Positions 55,214-64,000 of a stretch of 64,000 nucleotides of DNA are shown here, piece by piece. The position numbers and the translations under genes were made by a program. Under the pieces are notes generated by a model that was not told the DNA's origin, did no database searches, and saw only the letters and a list, made by a program, of their open reading frames with translations. This DNA comes from Ctena decussata (taxonomy: Eukaryota; Mollusca; Bivalvia; Lucinida; Lucinidae). The stretch's first letter is position 1. The number at the start of each line of letters is the position of its first letter. The DNA is taken from contig OZ022510.1 of NCBI GenBank assembly GCA_963989385.1, forward strand, positions 33,857,448 to 33,921,447, given 5' to 3'.

Positions 55214-58200
55214 GTCGCACCTGCTTTAGCAAGGTGCGATATAGGAGTTCACTTTTCCGTCCGTCTGTCAGTCATTCCGTCCGTCCGTCCGTCCGTCCGT
55301 ACGTCCGTCCGTCCGTCAACAATTACGTCGACCCTAGCGTCGACCCTAGTGTTAAGTCCATTTCTCGCACCTGCTTTAGCAAGGTGCGATATAGGAGTTT
55401 ACTTTTCCGTCCGTCCGTCCGTCAGTCATTCCGTACGTCCGTCCGTCCGTCCGTCAACAATTACGTCGACCGTAGCGTCAACCCTAGTGTTAAGTCCATT
55501 TCTCGCAAACTATAATACCTACAATCATCAAACCTGGCATAAAGCTTCTTCTTAGAATGTTCTCGAGTGCTGTAGCTTTTATTTTTACCTTTGACCTGCT
55601 TTTTATGATCTGCTGACTTTGTAAAACTGTCCATCAACAATTACGTCGACCCTAGTGTTGACCCTAGGGTTTAAGTCCATTTCTCGCAAACTATGATATC
55701 TACAATCATCAAACCTGGCATAAAGCTTCTTCTAAGAATGCTCTTGAGGACTGTTGCTCTTATTTTTACCTTTGACCTATATTTCATGCTCTGCTGACTT
55801 CGTAAAACTGTCTGTCAACATTTATATTGACCCTTGTGTTTAAGTCCATTTCTCGCAAACTATGATACCTACAAGCATCAAACCTGGCATAAAGCTTCTT
55901 CTGAGAATGTTCTCGAGGGCTGTTGCTCTTATTTTTACCTTGACCTATATTCCATGCTCTGTTTGCTTCGTAAATTTTTCATTCAAAATTATGTTGATGC
56001 TAGTGTTTAAGTCCATTTCTCACAAACTATGATACCTAGAATCATCAAACCTGGCATCAAGTTTTTTCTTAGAATGTTCTTGAGTGCTGTTGCAATTAAT
56101 TTACTTTTGACACATATTTCATGCTTTGCTGACTTTGCAAAATTTTACACCCAAAATTGTGTCGGGCGTAGAATTTTAGTCCTTTTGTCTGGAAGTATGA
56201 TACCTATAGTCATCACATCTGGTGTAGTTTTTCTTTTGAATGTTCATGATGGATGTTGCAATTATTCCTACCTTTGACCTTTATTTTATGCTATTCTGAC
56301 TTAGTAAAATTTTACATCCAAAATTATGTTGACCCTATCATTTTTAGCTCACCTGAGCCGAAGGCTCAAAGGTGAGCTTTTAGTATGGCAATGCTCCGTA
56401 GTCCGTCCGTCCGTCGTACGTCGTCCGTCATCCGTCCGTCCACCATTTTCAAAGGTCTTCTTCTCCAAAACCGCTGGGCCGATCAAAGCCAAATTTTATA
56501 TGGAGCCTCCATGGGTTGGGGGAACGAAAGTTTGTTCGGGGTATCTGGGTCACATGACCAAGATGGCCGCCACCCCCATATATGGTAAAAACCCTTCAAA
56601 AATCTTCTTCTCCAGAACCAAAAGGCCTATGACCTTGATACTTGGTATGTAGTATCGGGCATGCGAGCCCATCATAGTTTGTACAAATCATGACCTTGCG
56701 TTGACCTTGACCTAATTTACGGCATTGTCAACTTTGGTACGTTAGGCTTTTATATGGGAAAACGCTTAAACAGTGGATTTCTCAGAAACTATTTAAGTCT
56801 AAGGTACAATACTTGGTATACATGGTCGACTAAATGACCAGATGAAGATATTATGTCACTAAAGGTCAAGGTCATTCCGTCGGACCATCCGTCGTCAAGA
56901 TTTTCAAACATCTTCTCCTCTGAAACCACTGGGTCGATTAAAGCCAAACTTCATATGGAGTCTCAGTGGGATGGGGGGATTAAAGTTTATACCCTGGGTC
57001 TGGGTCACATGACCAAGATGGCCGCCACACCCATATATGGTAAAAACCCTTCAAAAATATTCTTCTCCAGAACCAAAAGGCCTATGACCTTGATACTTGG
57101 TATGTAGTATTGGGCATGCGGGCCCATCATAGTGTATACAAATCATGACCTTGCGTTGACCTTGACCTAATTTACGGCATGGTCAACTTCGTATGTTAGG
57201 CTTTTATATGGGAAAACGCTTAAACAGTTGATTTCTCAGAAACTATTTAAGTCTAAGGTATAATACTTGGTATACATGGTCAACTAAATGACCAGATGAA
57301 GATATTATGTCACTAAAGGTCAAGGTCATTCCGTCGGACCATCCGTCGTCAAGATTTTCAAACATCTTCTCCTCTGAAACCACTGGGCCAATTAAAGCCA
57401 AACTTCATATGGAGTCTCAGTCGGATGGGGGAACGAAAGTTTATACCCTGTGTCTGGGTCACATGACCAAGATGGCTGCCATGCCCATATATGGTAAAAA
57501 CCCTTCAAAAATCTTCTTCTCAAGAACCAAAAGGCCTATGACCTTGTAACTTGGTATGTAGCATCAGGCATGCAGGCCCATCATAGTTTATACAAATGAT
57601 GACCTTGCATTGACCTTGACCTTATTAACGGCATTGTCAACTTTGGGACATTAGGCTTTTATATTGGAAAACGCTTAAACAGTGGATTTCTCAGAAACTA
57701 TTTAAGTCTAAGGTACAACACTTGGTATACATGGTCAACTAAATGACCAGATGAAGATATTATGTCACTAAAGGTCAAGGTCATTTCATTGGACCATCCG
57801 TCGTCAAGATTTTCAAACATCTCCTCTGAAACCACTAGTCTGATTGAAGCCAAATTTCATATGGAGTCTTAGTGGGATGGGGGAACGAAAGTTTGTACCC
57901 GGGGTCTGGGTCACATGACCAAGATGGCCTCCATGCCCATATATGGTAAAAACCCTTCAAAAATCTTCTTCTCCAGTACCAAAAGACCTATGACCTTGAA
58001 ACTTGGTATGTATCATCGGGCATGCGGGCCCAACATAGTTTATACATATGATGACCTTGCATTGACCTTGACCTCATTTACGGCATGGTCAAAAACGCTT
58101 AAACAGTGGATTTCTCAGAATCTATTTAAGTCTAAGGTACAATATGTTGTATACATGGTCAAACAAATGACCAGATGAAGATATCATGTCTTTAAAGGTC

Positions 58201-60173
58201 AAGGTCATTCTGTCAGACCATCTGTCATCAAGATTTTCAAACATCTTCTCCTCTGAAACCACAGGGGAGATTGAAGCCAAATTTTATTTGGAGTCTCAGT
58301 GGGATGGGGGAACGAAAGTTTGTACCCGGGGTCTGGGTGACATGACCAAGATGGCCGCTATGCCCATATATGGTAAAAATCCTTCAAAAATCTTCTTCTC
58401 CAGAACCAAAAGGTCTTTGACCTTGAAACTTGGTATGTAGCTTTGGGCATGCGGGCCCATCATAGTTTATACAAATGATGACCTTGCACTGACCTTGACC
58501 TAATTTACGGCATGATCAACTTCGGTATGTTAGGCTTTTATATGGGAAAACGCTTTTATAGTGGATTTCTCAGGAACTAACTAAGTCTAAGGTACAATAT
58601 GTGGTATATATGGTCAACTGAATGACCAGATGAAGATATTATGTCACTGAAGGTCAAGGTCATTTTGTCGGTCTGTCTGTCATCAAGATTTTCAAACATC
58701 TTCTCCTCTGAAACCACTGGGGAGATTGAAGCCAAATTTCATATGTTGTCTCAGTGGGATAGGGGAACGAAAGTTTATACCCGGGGTCTGGGTGACATGA
58801 CCAAGATGTCCGCCATGCCCATATATGGTAGAAACCCTTCAAAAATCTTCTTCTCTAGAACCAAAAGGCCTATGACCTTCAAACTTGGTATGTAGCATCG
58901 GGCATGCAGGCCCATCATAGTTTATACAAATGATGACCTTGCATTGACCTTGACCTAATTGACGACATGGTCAACTTTGGTATGTTAGGCCTTTATATGG
59001 GAAAACTTTTTGTCACTGAAGGTCAAGGTCATTTTGTCGGTCTGTCCATCATCAAGATTTTCAAAACATCTTCTCCCCTGAAACCACTGGTCTGATTGAA
59101 GCAAAATTTCATATGGAGTCTAAGTGTGATCAGGGAATAAAAGTTTGTTCTTGGGGTCTTGACCAAGATGGCCGCCATGCCCGTATATGGTAAAAATCCT
59201 TCAAAATCTTCTTCTCCAGAACCAAAAGGCGTATGACCTTGAAACTTGGTATGTAGCTTTGGGCACTCAATCCATCATAGTTTATACAAATGATCATGCG
59301 TTGACCTTGACCTAATTTATGACACTGTCAACTTTGGTACATTATGTAGGCTTTTATATGGGAAAATGCTTAAACAGTGGATTTTTCAGAAACTATTTAA
59401 GTCTAAGGTGCAATATTTGGTATATATGGTTGACTAAATGACCAGATGAAGATATTTTGTTGTTAAAGGTCAAGGTCATTCATTGTCTTTTGTACATGGT
59501 CATTGAGATTGTGTCACCCGTCAACATTTTCAAACATCTTCTCAGAGGCCACTAGGGTCAAATGAAGCCATATTTCATATGGAGCTTCACCGGCTTAAAG
59601 GAACCATAGTTTGTTCAGATGGTCTTGGTCACTTGACCAAGATGGCCACCATGCCCATATATGGTAAAAACTCTTCAAACGTCTTTTTCTCGAGAACCGA
59701 AAGGCCTATAACCTTGAAACTTGGTACCGGTATGTAGCATTGGGCACTCAGGCCCATCATAGTTTATTCAAATGATTACTATATTTCATATGGAGCTTTA
59801 ATACTGGGTCAAAGGAATCAAAGTTTGTTCAGATGGTCATGGTCACATGAACATGGTGGCCGCCACACCCATATATGATAAAAACCCTTCAGAAATCTTT
59901 GTCCAGAAACAAAGGCCCAGTGACCTTGTTGCTTGGTATATATAATTGGGACTCAACATTAATCCTCAAGGGAGCGGGGTCATCTGCCCCTGCCCTGGTG
60001 CTATATACATGTATAAAAGCATTAAAATATATACCAGGATCAAGTGTCAGGTGAGCTACAGGACCATTGGTCCTCTGGTTGTCCATTTCTCATACACATT
60101 CTTTTTAATTATAGTCTTTACTACTGTGGAAGAGCAATGCAGGTGCGACATAGTATTCCGCGGAATTCTTGTG
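55214..60173 (+). mobile_element. GTCGCACCTGCTTTAGC-headed element with nested insertion
   Basis: The head at 55214 is tandemly repeated at 55366 (GCACCTGCTTTAGCAAGGTG with TCCGTCCG runs). Units of about 165-180 bp with TTTCTCGCAAACTATGATAC and ATCAAACCTGGCATAAAGC follow. Its end, GCAGGTGCGACATAGTATTC and CGCGGAATTCTTGTG, appears only at 60136-60173. The interval 56345-60080 is therefore an insertion of a different element. Confidence 0.8.
56345..60080 (+). mobile_element. AGCTCACCTGAGC-headed element with 450-bp tandem units
   Basis: The head TAGCTCACCTGAGCCGAAGG and a CCGTCCGTCGTACGTCGTCC run are followed by about seven units of roughly 450 bp. These carry TCAAGGTCATTCCGTCGGAC, ACATCTTCTCCTCTGAAACC, CACATGACCAAGATGGCCGC and CCCATATATGGTAAAAACCC. 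It closes with GGTGAGCTACAGGACCATTGG. Each unit has a similar 80-84-codon open frame (from 56853, 57307, 58186, 58641). The head matches 27451, but the units differ. Confidence 0.82.
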
Positions 60174-60346
60174 TTGTGTTTTGGCTCATATATGCATTTT
60201 TAGTATCAAAATATAACTTGCAAAATTAGTTTTCTTGGGGCGGAACAGGGGCATTTCCATATCATACATTTATTGCTTCATAATAGTTATGTGGTCATAA
60301 TTCATAGAAAATTAAAATGAGAAAAGTTCAAGCAAAGAAGAAATGG

Positions 60347-61006
60347 GCCACATCACGTGAAAACCAACAAAGTGGCATGTGCGCCCAGCATAGACTCAGA
60401 TCAGCCTGGGCATCTGCCCAGTCTGATCAGAGTCTTCCCTGTGCACCAGGGCTACAGAAATTTTGAAATCCAAATCCTCTGGACGGCCGATGACATCATA
60501 CGAATCCAAACTAGACACGAAAACTAATGACTACACTGTGTATTCCACAATCCAAAAAAGTCACGAAAACTAATGACTACACTGGAGCAGGGCTACAGAA
60601 ATCCGATTTTTTGTCGGTCCGGACCGATTTTGAGTTCGAAAAACCGATTCAGTTGGCATAAGGCACATTTTTTTCGGTCCGAAAAAACACAATTTGCGAT
60701 GTATGATGACATAATTACCTGGATTTTAGCCATGTCATATTATTAATCCAATAAAGTCCAAGTAATTATGTCATCATACATCTGCAAATTGTGTTTTTTC
60801 AGACCGAAAAAAACATGCCTTATGACATCTGAATAGTTTTTTTTTAACTCAAATTCAGTCAGAACCGACAAAAATTCGGATTTCTGTAGCCCTGCTGTGC
60901 ACGTAAAGGTTAGCTAAGTGTCTTAGCTACGTCAGTGCCAACAGCAAAGACTCTAATCAGACTGAGCTGATGCCACTTTGTTGGTTTTCTTGTGTCATGG
61001 CTCAAA
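60347..61006. mobile_element. Palindromic MITE split by a hAT-like element
   Basis: The left half (60347-60446, GGCCACATCACGTGAAAACC ... GTCTGATCAGAGTCTTCCCT) and right half (60895-61006, ending TTGTGTCATGGCTCAA) make one GAGCCGCGACACGAG-family copy once 60447-60894 is removed. Confidence 0.88.
60447..60894. mobile_element. hAT-like MITE, 8-bp target duplication
   Basis: CAGGGCTACAGAAATTTTGA at the left and GATTTCTGTAGCCCTG at the right are flanked by CTGTGCAC on both sides (60439-60446, 60895-60902). A second internal start (CAGGGCTACAGAAATCCG at about 60596) shows that it is a composite of two partly overlapping copies. Same family as 24102-25005. Confidence 0.92.
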
Positions 61007-61040
61007 TTGAGTTGATTGTCAACCCATTCCTTTTTTCCAG

Positions 61041-61168
61041 GGATGATGTATCAAAGATGGACTATCTAACAATGTGTATTAAAGAAGGGATGAGAGATCA
61101 TTGTCCTGTGCCTTTTATACAGAGAGAATTTACACACAGCTTTGAAATAAATGGCCACAAGTTTCCAG
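61041..61168 (+). CDS. CYP4F-like: P450 exon 8: K-helix
   Basis: TTCCTTTTTTCCAG precedes and GTATTA follows; 128 nt, phase 2 to 1. It encodes DDVSKMDYLTMCIKEGMRDH, with EGMR as the invariant ExxR, then CPVPFIQREFTHSFEINGHK and FP plus one base. Most CYP4 proteins read ESLR plus a Tyr/Phe-Pro-Pro turn, so EGMRDHCPVP is unusual but keeps the key Glu and Arg. The exon end is duplicated in tandem; a second donor at 61223 would add 18 residues in frame. Confidence 0.92.
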
Positions 61169-61290
61169 GTATTAATACAGAGTTTACACACAGCTTTGTA
61201 ATAAATGGTCACAAGTTTCCAGGTATTAATACAGAGAGTTTACGCAAGCTTGTAAAGAGAGTTTACATACAACTTCGATTTACATATAAA
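61129..61290 (+). repeat. 54-bp tandem duplication at the exon 8 donor
   Basis: TTTACACACAGCTTTGAAAT, AAATGGCCACAAGTTTCCAG, GTATTAATACAGAG (61129-61182) is repeated from 61183 with few changes. A third decayed version runs to about 61315 (GTTTACATACAACTTCGATT ... ATGGTCACAAG). Both first copies keep CCAG|GTATTA. Confidence 0.9.
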
Positions 61291-61687
61291 TGGTCACAAG
61301 TATGCAAGTATTCATAGAAAGTAGAGTTTGCCTACATCAATATCTTCGAAAGAAACTGGTATCTATGGATGAACAGAGCTTGATCTTGTCTAGAGCATTC
61401 CTCACATACTGTCTTTCTTCTAATAAATTCCCCCTCACTAATGTCCCTGTCATTTTTTCTGGGAAAGGAAAAAGTGGCCAAAATCCTCATTGTAATATTT
61501 TTGGTTCGAATTTTATACTAATAATACAATTTTTCAGACTCGTGAATTGCAAGTCCCCTCGGGAGTTTAGTAGAAGAAATATGGTGTATATATAAATTAT
61601 ATAAATGGTACCATTAAGATGGACGTAGTAGATCTTCTCTGATAAATTGTCTTCCTCCCTAGTTACCTCTTATTTGTTATGTTTCAG

Positions 61688-61838
61688 CGGGAACCACTGT
61701 CTCCCTACACATTTATGGTCTCCATCATAACAAACACGTATGGGAAAACCCAATGGAGTATATTCCTGAGAGGTTCTCTAAAGAAAATGTGGCTAACATG
61801 GACCCTTACCAGTTTGTGCCTTTCTCAGCTGGACCAAG
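61688..61838 (+). CDS. CYP4F-like: P450 exon 9: PERF region
   Basis: TATGTTTCAG precedes and GTACAC follows; 151 nt, phase 1 to 2. It encodes GTTVSLHIYGLHHNKHVWEN, then PMEYIPERFSKENVANMDPY and QFVPFSAGP plus AG. PERF and the PFSAGPR lead-in place it directly before the haem-cysteine loop. In CYP4 proteins the next residues are N-C-I-G, and no exon with them is found up to 64000, so the gene continues to the right. Confidence 0.94.
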
Positions 61839-62525
61839 GTACACTATTAATTAGGTTATAAGATAGGTTTTCCCTTTCAAAACAGCCTCACAAATCTAGA
61901 GCTAAGACAGACCTAGATTTTTGGAGCTGTTTTGGAGGAGTGAAAATCACCACATAGTAGAACTACTCAAGGTTAATGTAGATATTTGGGTCATTCTATA
62001 GGGAGGTTAAAACACTGTCTTATAGCAAAATTATTGCAATGTCTTGGAAAACAGAAATATTCAAGGCATTTAAGTGCCTAAGGAACTATTTGAAATTGAG
62101 ATCTTTTGTCAAAAGGTCAAAATGTTAAATGATAGTCCAGAAGAATGTAGCAAAACAAAAAATATTGTATAGATATAACTGGATCATGTAGGTAAAGGTT
62201 TCCCATAGCCTAGTGGCTGTTGGGGTTAGAGGCCCTCTGTATCATATGGGTATACTGTAAGTCACTTTCATTAATATACCCTGAAATAAATACATTGCAA
62301 ACATTTTAGCATCAAGTAATATGACGTCTCTGAGCCACACAACAGTGACTTGTGGTTTTTGGCCCTCTTGCTTCCTATAGATCCATGGCATTCGCCATTG
62401 ATAACAGGAGGACTCTGATCAGACTTTGCAGACATGCAGACTGATATGATTTTGCTTTTTATGGAAACTGTCTGCTTTTTATGCAACTTGTTAGGACTCA
62501 TAAATATTCCAAGTATTTGGCCATA
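61839..62525. other. Intron 9 sequence
   Basis: AT-rich, with no element or exon recognised. In particular there is no frame with the expected C.G haem loop. Confidence 0.5.
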
Positions 62526-62639
62526 TACGTTTGAGCAAACAGGGCAGACCCAAATCAGACTGTTGCTCGATCAGGGTCTACACTATTTGCCTTCCCATTT
62601 GCATCTTTTGGACACAGTCCTGCATTGTAAAACCAAACT

Positions 62640-62876
62640 GAGCCGTGACGCGAGAAAACCAACAAAATGGTTGTGCACCCAGCGCAGACTCAGATCAGCC
62701 TGGGCATCCGCCCAGTCTGATCAGAGTCTTCGCCATCCGCATGAAGGTAGCTAAGACCCTTAGCTAACCTTTAAGCGCTTAGGGAAGACTCTGATCAGAC
62801 TAGGCGAATGTCCAGGTTGATCTGAGTCTGCGCTGGGCGCACAACCACATTGTTGGTTTTGTCGTGTCGCGGCTCA
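62640..62876. mobile_element. Palindromic MITE, GAGCCGCGACACGAG family
   Basis: TGAGCCGTGACGCGAGAAAA to GTCGTGTCGCGGCTCAA with full mirrored arms. One of the best-preserved copies. Confidence 0.86.
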
Positions 62877-63028
62877 ACTGTTTCATCTTTGTCTGGCCTG
62901 CGACTAGCAGAAGTGAGGCATAGGTATTACTTTTCAGGTGTCATCGGCGGTGTACATTGTCTGAAGTTTTCTGCTTTAGCTCTATGTTCTGACAATGTGC
63001 AGACAGGCTTGACACCCCATTTGTGGAA

Positions 63029-64000
63029 TTATGTCCCCCCACCAAAGGTGAGGGGGACATATTGTTTTCAGTGCGGATCCCGGTGCGTCGGCGTGACAGA
63101 TTTTTGTATGCGCGATATCTCTTGAACCAATGGATGGAATTTCACCAAACTTGCATGGATATATCATTGGGACAAGGTTAAGAGCTGATTAGATTTTGGT
63201 GACCTTGACCTCATTTTCAAGGTCACAGGAGAAGGTAAATTGCATGAAAATTTATTGTATGCACAATATCTCCTGAACCAATGGATGAAATTTCACCAAA
63301 CTTGCATGGATATATCATTGGGACAAGCTTAAGAGCTGATTAGATTTTGGTGACCTTGACCTCATTTTCAAGGTCACAGGAAAAGTTAAATTGCGTGAAA
63401 ATTTCTGGTATGCACAATAACTCCTGAACAAATGGCTGGAATTTCACCAAACTTGCATGGATATATCATTGGGACAAGTTTAAGAGCTGATTAGATTTTG
63501 GTGACCTTGATCTCATTTTCAAGGTCACTGCAGGACTTAGCTGACAATTTCTTGTACCCACGATATCTCTTGAACCAATGTATGGAATTTCACCAAACAT
63601 GCATAGATACATCATTGGGACAGGTGTAAGAGCTGAAAAGATTTTGGTGACCTTTACCTCATTTTCAAGGTCACTGAAGGACTTGGATGACAATTTCTTG
63701 TAACCACTATATTTCGTGAACCAATGGATGGAATTTCACCGAACTTGCATAGATACATCATTGGGACAAGCTTAAGAGCTGATTAGATTTTGGCGACCTT
63801 GACCTCATTTTTAAGGTCACAGGAGAAGTTAAATGACAGTTTCTTGTACCCATGATATCTCTTGAACCAATGGATAGAATTTCACCAAACTTGCATGGAT
63901 ACATCATTGGGACAGGTTTGAGAGCCTAAAAGATTTTGGTGACCTTGACCTCATTTTTAAGGTCAATGGAGGACTTAGATGACAGTTTCTTGTACCCATG
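63029..64000 (+). mobile_element. TTATGTCCCCCCACC-headed tandem-repeat element (runs off the window)
   Basis: A hairpin head (GTCCCCCCACC..GGTGAGGGGGAC) is followed by about six units of roughly 150 bp with TCTTGAACCAATGGATGGAA, TTTCACCAAACTTGCATGG, ATCATTGGGACAAG and GGTGACCTTGACCTCATTTT. Same overall design as 27451, 37704, 55214 and 56345. The right end is outside the window. Confidence 0.8.

Larger units (their letters stand above)
21060..61838 (+). other. CYP4F-like: CYP4-type P450 gene, visible extent (continues past 64000)
   Basis: Exon 1, one of five exon-2 versions, and exons 3-9 join in phase to about 452 residues. CYP4 proteins are about 510-525 residues, so roughly 60-75 residues with the haem-cysteine loop are missing and should lie right of the window. 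Families of this type are ER-anchored haem monooxygenases that use NADPH-P450 reductase, often on fatty acids or eicosanoids; the substrate here is unknown. Intron sizes run from 0.5 kb (8-9) to 14.8 kb (7-8). Introns carry nearly every repeat class in the window. Confidence 0.9.

Overview
The window reads as nuclear DNA from an invertebrate animal, most probably a bivalve mollusc. This is inferred from its composition: AT-rich, intron-dominated sequence packed with tRNA-derived SINEs, palindromic MITEs, hAT-type short elements and hairpin-headed tandem-repeat elements, all of which are common in bivalve genomes. There are no operons, ribosome binding sites or prokaryotic genes. Only one host protein-coding gene is supported, and species cannot be fixed from the sequence alone.

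Region 1 (about 1-21000) is intergenic. It holds SINEs (431-745, 1060-1545, 10474-10715, 11733-11932, 12682-12883), a three-copy 285-bp tandem repeat (1771-2626), a 5'-truncated and frameshifted CR1/L2-like LINE (3375-4980), a GGTGTAA-rich repeat ending in a perfect hairpin (about 9680-10470), four long poly-G tracts, a (GA)n composite satellite (15511-17255), (AAT)n arrays, a second LINE remnant on the minus strand (18400-18775), and an 783-bp hAT-like MITE.

Region 2 (21060 to beyond 64000) is one plus-strand cytochrome P450 gene of the CYP4 (CYP4F-like) type. I could place exon 1 (21120-21299) and exons 3-9 (37401-37582, 41284-41411, 42217-42403, 44147-44276, 46095-46218, 61041-61168, 61688-61838). 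All splice phases agree across these exons. The encoded parts carry a membrane anchor, a PGPP hinge, the C-helix WTRSR, the I-helix EGHDTT, a K-helix EGMR and PERF. The exon with the haem-cysteine loop is not in the window, so the gene runs off the right edge.

The outstanding feature is exon 2. There are five intact, diverged versions of it in tandem (22538, 23422, 27048, 30013, 34759), each flanked by AG/GT and each phase 0 in and phase 1 out. Because each has length 3n+1, exactly one can be used without a frameshift. This is the signature of a mutually exclusive exon cassette, which would give one P450 locus five interchangeable A-helix to B-helix segments. Just before the last version lies an array of about six half-exon copies that have 3' splice sites but no donors, and two more half copies lie inverted upstream. 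Exon 1 also has a 115-bp partial copy 1.8 kb upstream. Exon 8 ends in a 54-bp tandem duplication that offers a second in-frame donor.

The introns are filled with mobile DNA: hAT-like elements with 8-bp target duplications, a 0.95-kb inverted repeat, a 4-kb element with terminal inverted repeats and a dispersed GGTTACGGACACTAC motif, many copies of a 230-bp palindromic MITE, and several families of tandem-repeat elements that each begin with a short hairpin. All functional statements are inferences from sequence; no alignment or database search was run.
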